Source of the DNA: Bactericera cockerelli
Lineage: Eukaryota > Arthropoda > Insecta > Hemiptera > Triozidae
DNA length: 64,000 bases
Assembly: GCA_024516035.1 (NCBI GenBank)
Contig: CM044964.1
Coordinates: forward strand, 5,062,240-5,126,239
Direction of reading: 5' to 3'
Within the stretch, counting starts at the first letter, position 1. Every line of letters starts with the position of its first letter. Below, piece by piece: positions 21,461 to 30,652 of this stretch. The notes beneath the pieces were generated by a model that did not search any database, had not been told where the DNA came from, and saw nothing but the letters and a program-made list of their open reading frames with translations. A program made the translations under genes and the position numbers.

Positions 21461-21619
21461 TGTTGATGTAAACGCTTCTTACAATATTGTTGTGAACCCG
21501 GCCTGATATGAAAACGATAATAAACAGTCATTCGTCTTTGGTCACCGGCTTGAGTTAAACCAGAAACCTGTCTTCTTTAATTTTATCTTCTCTTATCCTT
21601 GACATCCAATAACGTAACA
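21461..21619 (+). repeat. Gypsy 3' LTR
   Basis: 159 bp, apparently identical to the 5' LTR. Followed by the CATAT target duplication. Confidence 0.95.
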
Positions 21620-21793
21620 CATATCAAAGCAGCTACTCTTTTTTCCTCACGACTCACGAAGTATGAGTGGACCCCGAACATCCAAGTACAGAGCTACAGA
21701 GCAGAAAAAATCCCATCCCGCTGGGAATTGAACCCAGGTCACCATGCGTGCAATGCCTAGCGCGCTAACTCACTCGGCTACAGTGACTACACC
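21620..21793 (-). mobile_element. SINE-F, 5' part with tRNA-like head
   Basis: On the - strand: GTAGTCACTGTAGCCGAGTG, AGTTAGCGCGC, B box GGGTTCAATTCCC, then body TCTGTACTTGGATGTTCGGG. It joins 17600-17749 when the gypsy element is set aside. Confidence 0.8.
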
Positions 21794-22067
21794 ATATTAA
21801 AGGCAAAGATAGAGGAATATTAAAGGAAAAGTCACTTCGAATGTTCATTGAGGACAGCAGGAGGAGAAATGATGTGCATCACACGTGGTTACAGACTCAA
21901 AGATCTGTTATACTTCACGAGAAGTGTCGCAAAGGTGTCTACACGAAGGAGTCAAACACTTAAAGGCCGAAAAAGAAGCAAGAAACGGAAGCCGTGTGAC
22001 AAGAGGCCGTGAGGAAATACCAAAATTCAACTTCAAGGAGCTCTGCTTCTACTGTGGAAAAGATATG
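21794..22067 (+). pseudogene. Left-arm copy of a zinc-binding-like ORF (broken)
   Basis: About 98% identical, inverted, to 23060-23332. Reads FTSRE/HEGV-type fragments where the right copy reads continuously: one base is missing near AAACACTTAAAGG, shifting the frame, so the protein is split. It ends at LCFYCGKD, where the inner inverted repeat begins. See 22794-23282. Confidence 0.65.
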
Positions 22068-22267
22068 GAGGTTTTGGGTACTAACGACTTCTTAGGAGTG
22101 AACCACTTTTCATGGCCATCAATGGTATCCATGTTTATATCGGCGTTGTCATATACGAATTGAGTTAATGAATTTTTAGTGATGATAAGGCCATGATACG
22201 TTTCATGCTATGGGGGGGTATTCAGTGCTTCACTCCTAAGAAGTCGTTAGTTCCTAGAACCTCCATA
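22066..22267. repeat. Inner inverted repeat with scrambled coding relics
   Basis: GGAGGTTTTGGGTACTAACG... (22066-22102) returns inverted at 22229-22267. Between the arms, the - strand reads FVYDNADINMDTIDGHE and the + strand reads GHDTFHAMGG. These look like two halves of one conserved segment placed head to head, so this is a rearranged gene relic. Confidence 0.5.
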
Positions 22268-22790
22268 CTGAAGGTGAAATCAATCCCACTAGTGACCAGT
22301 TTGAGCGAACTCTCCCTGTTCACGCCATGTGACTCCAGTTTGAATTGACGGGGTAAGTACCCCGCGCATATCACTCGATCTCTACGCCCCTAACTGTTAG
22401 AGATAACACTTCGATATCAGATGATAGGCATATCATATGATCTTACAAAGAAAGCCAGAGATTCGGTACGATAGATTGGGAACGACGATGCCTCGTTCAG
22501 ATTGTAACAACCAGTGGTCAGGGTACGTCTTCTCTCCTTCCTCGATCTACCACCTTTGATCCCCTTCTAAAGGCGTAAGTACTTGGTACAAGTACTCAAG
22601 GTAAGATCATCCAATCTCATTTCATAGTAGTAGTTTATTTCTTCCTTTTATCTTTCCGTGTAAATTTAATACTCTTTAATACACCTACACCTTTCGTAGT
22701 AGCGTTATTGAACCAGCGGCCTTTTCTTCGTTAAACCCCAGTAACTGGGAAACTTAGGTCTTTCGGCTTCAAAGCCCCAGTTACTACATT
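22268..22790. other. Centre of the foldback, no gene seen
   Basis: Mixed-composition sequence without an ORF that I recognise. A piece near 22753-22812 (GGCTTCAAAGCCCCAGTTA) has a diverged match at about 38425-38470. Confidence 0.4.
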
Positions 22791-22793
22791 AAT

Positions 22794-23282
22794 TCACTCC
22801 CCTCGTCCAGATATACCTTGAGCTGCATCAGGATCCATAGATGGGCGTGAATTAAAGAACATACCACGACAAGAATCGTACTTGCCTTCAGCAGCTACGA
22901 GGTCTGATTCAGTTGCCATCTTACGCAATACCACCGCCCCCATTTCATCTCCTCTGGCAATTGCAGAACCTTTAATTTTTTGCATTATTTCTTGTGTCTG
23001 AATTTCACGTCTATGAAGAGGAAGCTTTTTTTGTTTAACCTTGAAGCTTTCAGAGGCATCTTTTCCACAGTAGAAGCAGAGCTCCTTAAAGTTGAATTTT
23101 GGTGTTTCCTCACGGCCTCTTGTCACACGGCTTCCGTTTCTTGCTTCTTTTTCGGCCTTTACAGTGTTTGACTCCTTCGTGTAGACACCTTTGCGACACT
23201 TCTCGTGAAGTATAACAGATCTTTGAGACTGTAACCACGTGTGATGCACATCATTTCTTCTCCTGCTGTCCTCACTGAACAT
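22794..23282 (-). CDS. Uncharacterised zinc-binding-like protein, repeat-associated
   Basis: 162 codons, right-arm copy, uninterrupted. Visible motifs: an H-x3-C pair in VILHEKCRKGVYTKES (residues about 24-39), a basic linker (KAEKEARNGSRVTRG), CFYCGK near 69-74, then a charged helix-like segment and ESDLVAAEGKYDSC near 126-139. I recall multicopy arthropod proteins with the order H-x3-C, C-x2-C, LVAAEA-Y-H-x2-C. Here the expected His after Tyr is missing. Both ends look truncated relative to that family. Function unknown. It lies within the foldback element, so it is more likely mobile-element cargo than a host gene. Confidence 0.45.
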   Translation of the reverse strand: MFSEDSRRRNDVHHTWLQSQRSVILHEKCRKGVYTKESNTVKAEKEARNGSRVTRGREETPKFNFKELCFYCGKDASESFKVKQKKLPLHRREIQTQEIMQKIKGSAIARGDEMGAVVLRKMATESDLVAAEGKYDSCRGMFFNSRPSMDPDAAQGISGRGE

Positions 23283-23332
23283 TCGAAGTGACTTTTCCTT
23301 TAATATTCCTCTATCTTTGCCTTTAATATGTT

Positions 23333-23430
23333 GTAGTCACTGTAGCCGAGTGAGTTAGCGCGCTAGGCATTGCACGCATGGTGACCTGGGTTCAATTCCC
23401 AGCGGGAATTGAACCCAGGTCCTGGTGCAG
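23333..23430 (+). mobile_element. SINE-F head with palindromic junction
   Basis: The tRNA-like head GTAGTCACTGTAGCCGAGTG to GGTTCAATTCCC is followed at once by its own inverted B-box sequence: GACCTGGGTTCAATTCCC, AGC, GGGAATTGAACCCAGGTC. The SINE body present in the left arm is missing here. Confidence 0.75.
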
Positions 23431-23814
23431 TCCTTTTTGACTTACAGGCGTTAAAAGTTGAGAATTTTCAAAATTTGAGCTATGTTTGAAAAAACCACCC
23501 ATCTTTGAGGAGCGATTGTGGCTGAACGGCTTAACCTTTTTTAATGATTCAAACGTCATTAGACGCATAATTTTATGTTCCTCAGATAAGAACTGAATAA
23601 AATTTTCTGTAGAATAAATACATTTTGAGTTATAAGCGCAATTTTAAAAAAAGTGCAAAAAATTTGCACTATTTAGGCCCTAAACTCGGAAGCACAACCT
23701 AAAATCCGTCGCAAACTCATATACCCATTATTCAGGACCCCTTTAAGGGTTTAAAACGATTTCCAGCTATTGAGCAATTTTTTGACGCTAGAGCACTAAT
23801 TTGCCTGGGCTATT

Positions 23815-24065
23815 ATAATTTTACTCTCTTATTTTTACCTCTGTTCTGTCCCTCTCTTTCTCTCTCTCTCTCCCTCTCCCCTTCCCGTTCTTCCCACCAC
23901 TGATATTTTCAAGTCTAAAAACTATACAGCAAATTCCAATTTGAACTTGGAATCCCTCTGACCAAAAGCCATTCCTACTTGTCATTAAATTTAGTCCCAT
24001 TAGTCCCAGTTTGTCTACCGCTAAACAAAGCAGCTTCTTATTCATTTGAATACAGATGAACAAAC
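23815..24065. other. Short (CT)n tract and spacer
   Basis: CT run at 23845-23880, then unassigned sequence. Confidence 0.5.
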
Positions 24066-24138
24066 ATCTTGTACCCTGGCGGGATTTAAACCTGCGGCCT
24101 CTCTGCGAGCAAGCCTACTCCACTTAGCTAAGGTGACA
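24066..24138 (-). mobile_element. tRNA-like SINE head
   Basis: On the - strand: GTTGTCACCTTAGCTAAGTG, GAGTAGGCTTGCTCGCAGAG, B-box-like AGGTTTAAATCCC. The acceptor-like ends pair poorly, so it is probably a SINE relic and not a tRNA gene. Confidence 0.45.
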
Positions 24139-24284
24139 ACTCAAAAAATTATGTATTCATGTTTAGAGAGAGAGAACTTAAAAACATTTATTAAAAATAC
24201 TTTACAACTGGTGCCACATGGGCACTTGCCTAAATACAGCAGTAGAAAAAAATATTATGTATTCAATAAAGAATATAGATGCTA

Positions 24285-24560
24285 AACTCCACTCCTTAGT
24301 TTATGTTTTAAAAAAGACTATAGTATATAAACTCCACTCCTTATTTTATATATACAATAAAGACTATAGCATATATACTCCACTCCTTATATTAAGAATA
24401 CAAATAAGACCACTATAAAGTCTAGACAATATACTCCACTCGTTATATTATGTATCCACCATCAATTATATACTGTACACCTTATATGATGTATAAAATT
24501 AAAAATATAGACTATATACTCCAGTCCTTTATTATGTACCTATAGAATACTCCACTCTCC
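24285..24560. repeat. Degenerate ~60-bp AT-rich tandem repeat
   Basis: ACTCCACTCCTTA plus ATACAATAAAGACTATAGCA-like blocks recur five or six times with drift. Confidence 0.75.
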
Positions 24561-24811
24561 TCTCATTGATTAATCATAAACTGCTTTGAATAAAGTTTGA
24601 GCAACAAATTTCTAACACGGCTAATATTAAATGTCATTTCTTCAAGTGCAATATTATTCTGAGTCCTACAAGAAGAGAAGTGGGAAGAGAAGTAGGAAGA
24701 AGAGTGGGAATAAAATTTATACGGAGGAGAGATGAGGGGACCGAGAAGAGGTGAAAATATACGTTACAGTTCCTGAGAAACTTTTTGAAGAGGAGGTAAT
24801 GAAAGTGAAGA

Positions 24812-25215
24812 GAGGGTGGAAAGAAAAAAGGAATGACTGGTAGAAAAAAGAGAAGAGGAGTGAAGATAGGGTGGAAAGAAAAAAGGAATGACTGGTAGAA
24901 GAAAAGAGAAGAGGAGTGAAGATAGGGTGGAAAGAAAAAAGGAATGACTGGTAGAAGAAAAGAGAAGAGGAGTGAAGATAGGGTGGAAAGAAAAAGAGAA
25001 TGATTGGTAGAAGAAAAGAGAAGAGGAGTGAAGATAGGGTGGAAAGAAAAAGAGAATGATTGGTAGAAGAAAAGAGAAGAGGAGTGAAGATAGGGTGGAA
25101 AGAAAAAGGGAATGACTGGTAGAAGAAAAGAGAAGAGGAGTGAAGATAGGGTGGAAAGAAAAAGAGAATGATTGGTAGAAGAAAAGAGAAGAGGAGTGAA
25201 GATAGGGTGGAAAGA
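24812..25215. repeat. 56-bp minisatellite, eight copies
   Basis: AGGGTGGAAAG recurs at about 24812, 24868, 24924, 24980, 25036, 25092, 25148 and 25204. Units alternate between a GGAATGACTGG and a GAGAATGATTGG form. All three minus frames stay open across it (the 233-codon frame); this is not a gene. Confidence 0.9.
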
Positions 25216-25350
25216 CCAAACATAAAAAAGGAAAAACAATAGTAAAAATGATGTTCTGTAATTTGTAATTTTATTTAATTTTTTTGTATTATTGTATATT
25301 ATTACATTGTACTGACCATTGGAATGCCTTACCAAATAAAAGTTATTCTT
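25216..25350 (+). mobile_element. Possible LINE 3' end
   Basis: AT-rich stretch ending TACCAAATAAAAGTTATTCT and TATCTTATCTTA, which resembles a 3' UTR with polyadenylation signal and simple-repeat tail. No coding part. Confidence 0.35.
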
Positions 25351-25359
25351 ATCTTATCT

Positions 25360-26410
25360 TAAGAAAAAGAGAATGAAGATGGGGTGGGAGAAAAAAAAAG
25401 GAAGGACAGGATATTGATCGACAGGTACAGAAAAGAAAAAAAATAAATAAAAACAGGGAAAGAGAGAGGGAACGAAATAAAGAGAGGAACAGGGAAGAAT
25501 AGAGATATACATAGAAAGAAGATTTGAGAGAAGTGATGTACGGAATGAAGAGAAGAAAAGAGAAAGAGACATAATAAGAACATAATAAGAGAGAGATGGA
25601 TAAATAAAGAAAGAGAAAAGGTGACAGAGAGAGAGAGAGAGAAAGAGAGATAGAAGTATTGGGACAAGGGGGCTGCAAGGGAGATCTTAAGTAAGAAAAA
25701 AAAAAATATAGAGGTAAGAAAAGAAAAATAAAGTAAGAAAAATGTAGATAGAAAAACAGAAAAAGAGAGAGAGGGAGAGAAAAATGAGGAGAGGTAAATA
25801 CAAACTTCGGCAAGGTACTAAACTTAAAACCAAGATAAGAGAGGGAGGTACAAAATTTCAATAAAAAAAGAAGTTAAAAGGAGAAAAGAGAAAGTAAAAT
25901 TGACTGAGAATGAGAGAGAGAGAGAGAGTGAAAAGTTTTTACCTAAGAAGGTAAAGAAGTGAGAGAGTAATAAAGGGGAAGGGAGAAAGTTTTCCCCCCG
26001 GAAGGTAAAACAGAAGGAGATAGGTATAGAGAGAAGGAGAGAAAAGTTTAAGAAAAGTCATAAGAGTAAGTTGTGTGGATTACAAAATGAGAGAACCAAA
26101 GAAGTAAGTGGAGAAGATGGAGGTTAAGAATGAGGAGGTTAAAATGGAGGAGAAGGAGATGGAGGCAAGAGAAGTGGAGGTATAGATGGGGGGAGTAATA
26201 ATGCTGGAGGAGAAAGAAGACGAGGAGGAAGTAAAGATCAAAAGGTGAAGGTAAAATTAGATGAGAATGAGAAGTAAAACAAGGAAAGTGAAGGAGAAGA
26301 GAAGAGACAGAGAAAGGGAGAATAAAGAGGAATCATTAAAAAGAGAGGAGAATTGAGCAGAGGAAAAGATAGAGTAGGAGACATAAGGATTAGAGAAGGA
26401 GAATAAAGGT
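25360..26410 (+). repeat. Long purine-rich tract
   Basis: About 1 kb of GA-rich DNA. The Ser/Leu/Phe-rich frames on the opposite strand are artefacts. Confidence 0.85.
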
Positions 26411-26419
26411 ATATAATAT

Positions 26420-26706
26420 AATAATGCTTTTTCTTTGTGTTATTATGTCACAATTTTAGTGGGTAGCGCAGAATCATAGGACTTTACCACTTCAATTTAC
26501 AATATCTTGTATTATTCTTTTGCCCAAGATTCCGCCACTGGTCGCTGCTTCACATTAAAACAGCTATTAACTTTTCCTCACAAGGTATGAGTGGACCCCG
26601 AACATCCAAGTACAGAGCAGAAAAAATCCTCCCCCGCTGGGAATCGAACCCAGGTCACCATATGTGCAATGCCCAGCGCGCTAACTCGCTCTGCCACAGT
26701 GACTAC
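26420..26706 (-). mobile_element. SINE-F copy, full length
   Basis: Same order as the interrupted copy at 17600-21793, without the gypsy insertion, so it serves as the empty-site reference: CTGCTTCACATTAAAACAG here against the CATAT duplication there. tRNA-like head at the right end on the - strand (GCAGAGCGAGTTAGCGCGC, GGTTCGATTCCC). Confidence 0.85.
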
Positions 26707-27010
26707 TAAAGGTATAAAGAAGAAGAGAGAAGAGTTAGGAAGAGAGAAAGAAAAAGACAGAAGGAGGAATAGAGAATGAGGGAGATATAGTGATAAAGAG
26801 AGTAGGAGGAAGAGAGGAGGAGGAATAGAGAATGAGGGAGATATAGTGATAAAGAGAGTAGGAGGAAGAGAGGAGGAGGAATAGAGAATGAGGGAGATAT
26901 AGTGATGACGAGAGTAGGAGGAAGAGAGGAGGAAGGAGACTGAAGGACGAGGAGAAAAAAGTTAGAGAGAAAAAAGGAAGGAAGAAGAGAGAAGAAGAAG
27001 GACTGAAATG
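26707..27010 (+). repeat. Purine-rich DNA with a 57-bp unit, three copies
   Basis: AGAATGAGGGAGATATAGTG recurs at about 26773, 26829 and 26885, each followed by GAGAGTAGGAGGAAGAG. Confidence 0.85.
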
Positions 27011-27117
27011 AAGATGATTCAAAACAGATAAGAATGTGAGATGCAAGGATTTAGGTGACTTAATCTGTTTCAGGATATCCCTATTTCCTACATCTGTGGA
27101 TACATTAAAATAATTAA

Positions 27118-27355
27118 AGTAGGTTAACTCCTTACCTAGTTGTCTTATCAAAGCAGGTTAACTACTTACCTAATTGTCTTAATCAAAGTAGGTTAACTAC
27201 TTTATTATTTGTCCTATTCAAAGCAGGTTAAGTACATTACAATCTGTCTTATTCAAAGCAGGTTAAGTACTTACCTAATTGTCCTATTCAAAACAGGTTA
27301 ACTACTTTACTATTTGTCCTTTTCAAAGCAGGTTAACTCCTTCCCTAATTGAGAT
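27118..27355. repeat. ~35-bp tandem repeat, seven copies
   Basis: AAAGCAGGTTAACTAC/CTTACCTAATTGTC and the variant CTTTACTATTTGTCC recur seven times with some drift. Confidence 0.9.
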
Positions 27356-27431
27356 TTACTTGTGGAGTAGGGAAAGTTCAAACATTATAGTTGGTTCAAA
27401 GTCCTACTAGAGGGCGTGTTAAGGTCAAAAA

Positions 27432-27483
27432 CACCCCCGTCGTGATATGACCATGCAGTTGAAAGTGACGTTAAAACCCAAAG
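27432..27483 (+). mobile_element. 5S-SINE 3'-end fragment
   Basis: CCCCGTCGTGATATGACC and ATGCAGTTGAAAGTGACG match the 3' end of the 5S-derived SINE copies in sense orientation. Confidence 0.6.
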
Positions 27484-28137
27484 GAAATAAAACTAAGATT
27501 GAGTAACACCCAACAGCATGGAAGTTCCTATTGCCAATATTGAGTATCCACTAATCTCCTTGACTGGATTTTATACGGCTCCAAACAGTCTCCTAGCACG
27601 CTCCAATTACTTTACATACGGCGGAACTTCTTAATATCTTCTACAAACACTTGAAACACCTCTTCAACGCAATTGTAGCTTCTATTATACGAACAATTCT
27701 ATTTTCATTTCACTGAGGGATGACAGAGGTTAATTATAATATAGAAATTTATTTCATTTTTTACTCCCAATAAATTTCTATTACTAGAAAGGTGCCAAAA
27801 AAGTGTTTTTTGGAATACCTTTCTGAAACTTATTCGAACTAGCTCAAAAAATGGCATCAGAAGTGTACTTTTAACAGAGAACATCACTCATAACCGTACA
27901 CTATGCTAACAAAGATGGAAAATAAACTGCCATCTCCGAGGAACGCAAAAATAGTCCAAACGCTTCTTATAATTATTATACCTTTTCGAATCGAAAAATA
28001 CCCCGTACGCAATTACCCACCGTTCACAATCACCCCGCGATCCACATACCCCCGCGTTCCAGTTACCCCGAAATTACCCTATTTGTGTTTAGCACCCCGA
28101 GCTGAATTTTTTGGTCGTTGAGTTTTATCATCCTGTA
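27484..28137. other. Spacer; C-rich repeats near 28010-28080
   Basis: No gene seen. Short degenerate ACCCCGCG/TACCCCCGCG-type units precede the G-rich block. Confidence 0.45.
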
Positions 28138-28220
28138 CGGAAGGGGAGGGGTGTTGGGGAGGGGAAGGGGTGTTTGGGGGCGGGGGTTGGGGTTGGGGGC
28201 GGGGGTTAGGGTTGGGGGCA
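28138..28220 (+). repeat. G-rich, quadruplex-prone block
   Basis: Over ten G-runs of three to five bases with 1-4 base spacers (GGGGAGGGG, GGGGGCGGGGG, GGGTTAGGG) in an otherwise AT-rich window. Confidence 0.85.
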
Positions 28221-28424
28221 ATCATTACAAGAATTACACATTTCACAAATTACAGGAATTACACATTACGTACACATTGGTAATAATAATAATTATTGTT
28301 ATCGCAATAACGAGCACAGGTTGTTTGGATTTTCAATGCCATTAGGTTAGGGTGCTTATTGCAAACCCTACCCAATTCATACATAGAGGTATTTTCACCT
28401 TCTTTTTTTTATTGCCACCAAACC

Positions 28425-28557
28425 CAGCTTGATCGTTAACGCGGCATACTTGGAACCCGGAAGTCGGTGGTTCAAGTCCCGGTGTCAGCGTAGATTTAGT
28501 AAAGCTATTTTGAGTAGTTGTGATTTCACGAAAGTAATTCACACAAATACGATATCT
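28425..28557 (+). mobile_element. SINE-A copy
   Basis: AGCTTGATCGTTAACGCGGC, GGTGGTTCAAGTCCCGGTG, then AGTAGTTGTGATTTCACG. Confidence 0.75.
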
Positions 28558-28600
28558 TTTAATTTGTTTTTAGTAGTATTTTTTGTAAACTTCATTAACT

Positions 28601-28705
28601 CCATCGTGAAGGTAGCAAATTTGTAACCTGGAAGTCTGAAGTTTGAGTCTAATGTACGGAGATTTTTACTAGGACCGGTTTGAGTATGAGATCACAGTGT
28701 TGGTG
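28601..28705 (+). mobile_element. Diverged SINE-A copy
   Basis: AAGGTAGCAAATTTGTAACC, TGGAAGTCTG, AAGTTTGAGTC and GGTTTGAGTATGAGATCAC align with SINE-A in the same order. Confidence 0.5.
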
Positions 28706-28844
28706 TCTATTCAAATCGTCTTTGAAAGAACTTTCGAAACTTGGTGTAGTCTTTTTTAGGACTTTAAAACCTAGGGAACACTTTAGCTGCAAGGTAGCCC
28801 GGTTTGTTAGGGTTGGCTAATCCCCCTTTTATGTTTATAGTCCT

Positions 28845-28895
28845 CTAGTGAGACACGAGGTTTTCTCCCTGTTTAAAGTCCCCGAGCCAAACAGT
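28845..28895 (-). repeat. Single copy related to the 38-bp minisatellite
   Basis: On the - strand TGGCTCGGGGACTTTAAACA then GGGAG resembles the unit at 10819-11025. Confidence 0.45.
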
Positions 28896-28915
28896 TCTTA
28901 AGAGCTCTTTCTTAA

Positions 28916-29906
28916 CCTGTGAGTACACGCGCTAAAAATCCGAACGTCTGTACACGCGCGATGAAAAAAATTCTCACACCTGGTTTTGCTTTGTATTTCG
29001 TTCTGCTTGAAGAGTTATATAATATTTTTAAGATACATTAAGTTGACTTATTTATTTAAAAGATATTTAAAGTAATTTTAGCAATTTTTTTTCCAAATGG
29101 TTGTAGTTCGAACCCCTGATTTGATTTTTTTTTTTTTTTCCAAAATTTGTTCATCGTAAGCCATAGTGACATAAGTTTGTAGGGCAATTCACAGTATATC
29201 TTATAATCAAGAATATTATGTAATTATATTTGTTTAGGTACTTCTAAAAGCTAAAAACAGAAACGATAAAAATATAAATGTACTTAGATTATACCAGGAG
29301 GTAAGTAGGTAGGTAGGTACCCATTATAGTAGGTGGAGAAAGATTACAAAGAATACTAATTATTTCAGTATCTAGCAAAAGAAGTGTAGGAAGGTACCTA
29401 ACTACCTAATATTATTACAAAGAAATTTAATTAATGTTAGTTAAAAGTTTATATTTTGTTAGTTAAAAATCATTATAATAATTATTATAACAATAGTGAA
29501 CAATCATGAATTTGGTAGGTAAACACACTAATTTTCTTTAAAAAAATATATTTCTTTATTTAAAAAAATTGTTATTATTATATTAATTAATTATTAAAAC
29601 TAATTATTATAAATAATTAATTAAATTAAACTAAATAGTTAGTAACCGAAAAGAAAACTCTCAAAAAAAAAGTTACGTCTGTACACGCGCGATGAAAAAA
29701 AATCTCACATTTCAGACCGATCTGAACTTTTCGCCACGTCACGGGCAACAGAAATTGAAAATAGCTCAAAGGACTGTGGATACATCTAGATAAACATATT
29801 ATAAACAGCTACTCCAGGTCCCTACAGGTTAGGACCAATATCGATCAAGTTCTAGCGTTTTTGCCGAGCGTGTGAGAATTTTTCCCTATGTGCGTGTACT
29901 CACGGG
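28916..29906. mobile_element. piggyBac-like non-autonomous element, 991 bp
   Basis: Flanked by TTAA on both sides (28912-28915, 29907-29910). Terminal repeats CCTGTGAGTACACGCGC and, inverted at the right, CCCGTGAGTACACGCAC. Subterminal CTGTACACGCGCGATGAAAA occurs at 28949 and 29673, and TGTGAGAATTTTT-like sequence occurs near both ends. No transposase ORF. TTAA plus CCY termini fit piggyBac. Confidence 0.75.
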
Positions 29907-29934
29907 TTAATGAAATTCTAAAATACTAATAATA

Positions 29935-30100
29935 ATGATAATAATATCGCCCTATTTATACTTTCCAACTAAGACTAATGAATCCTGTTATTCCAGCGTC
30001 ATTCCCGTTAGTCCTACGACGACGTACTATAATGTGTTCAAAATGCCAAATGGGAGAATAACTTGTCATGTTCCGGCTGGGTTTCGAACCCGCAACCTAT
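29935..30100 (-). mobile_element. SINE-D copy, head truncated
   Basis: Body and B-box part present (GGGTTTCGAACCCGC on the + strand). The 5' head beyond this is lost and unrelated sequence begins near 30102. Confidence 0.7.
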
Positions 30101-30411
30101 GAGTACCTATATTCAATTTAATTTCTTCTTCCTCTTTCACTCTACCGTCTTCCAAACCTACTGGGGGTCGGCATTGTTCAACCTCTGCCTCGCGGTTGAG
30201 GTTGGCTCTGGAACTCTTTCTTTCCTTTTCTTTAATATAGACTTCAGGAAAAGACTGAAAATTATCTAACAGTATTTTCCACTCTCCCTGAAAGCTTCTA
30301 AGAACACGACGTTGCCAAACGACGCCATTCTTTCAACAGAGAAAATGCAGGAGACCACACACTTTTAACACTCAATTTGACTAGTAAGAAATAATTAAAT
30401 TAAAAAAATAA
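30101..30411. other. Spacer with a dispersed piece
   Basis: TTCCAAACCTACTGGGGGTC then GGC...TTCAACCTCTG resembles 61660-61755. Otherwise nothing recognised. Confidence 0.4.
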
Positions 30412-30415
30412 TTAA

Positions 30416-30648
30416 CCCATTAACGCCTAGAGTTGCCATATGGCAACAATGGAAGCAGTGCAAGTTTCTGACCTGTTAGTTCAATACGGTACATGTTATC
30501 ACTTTATAACATTATAGTTCTCATTGTTGACAATATTTGCTACCTTCTGAATTTTACTAGACAGTTCTATTAGTTGTTCTATCAGAAATTTTGATATTTA
30601 TTTTTTCAAAATGGATCAACGTTTTCCAACAGTTCAGGCGTCAATGGG
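30416..30648. mobile_element. piggyBac-type MITE, 233 bp
   Basis: TTAA on both sides (30412-30415, 30649-30652). Termini CCCATTAACGCCT and, inverted, CCCATTGACGCCT (one mismatch in 13). A palindrome TTGCCATATGGCAA lies just inside. No coding capacity. Confidence 0.8.
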
Positions 30649-30652
30649 TTAA

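Larger units (their letters stand above)
17750..21619 (+). mobile_element. Ty3/gypsy (Mag-like) LTR retrotransposon, internally deleted
   Basis: Complete ends: 159-bp LTRs that I find identical by eye, TG...CA termini, and a 5-bp target duplication CATAT (17745-17749 and 21620-21624). Inside are gag, retropepsin, part of RT, RNase H, the first half of the integrase zinc finger and the integrase C-terminal segment. The middle of RT and the integrase DDE core are missing, so it cannot encode a full enzyme set. No envelope gene. The Mag-clade call rests on short LTRs, the Gag type and the Leu-type primer site. It lies inside SINE-F, which lies inside the foldback element. Confidence 0.9.
16432..23814. 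mobile_element. Long inverted-repeat (foldback-like) composite element
   Basis: Outer arms 16432-16712 and 23542-23814 are inverted copies ending GCCCAGGCAAATTAG/CTAATTTGCCTGGGC next to TA. Inner parts continue the inversion: 17397-17516 with 23423-23541, and 21715-22067 with 23066-23410. The left arm is split by an M1 element (16718-17394) and by a SINE-F body with a gypsy element (17600-21714). Without these later insertions the structure is about 2.8 kb. No transposase is recognised inside, so the class is open; a TA target duplication is possible but unproven. Confidence 0.7.

Noticed and set aside
24634..25335. 233-codon - strand frame with a repeating protein pattern
   Set aside because: It translates the 56-bp minisatellite; two other frames are equally open.
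27118..27355. CRISPR-like array of seven ~35-bp units
   Set aside because: Repeats are contiguous without unique spacers, drift between copies, and lie in eukaryotic DNA.
28916..29906. Reading the GTGAGTACACGCGC sequences as telomeric or origin repeats
   Set aside because: The inverted placement with TTAA on both sides is explained by transposon termini.
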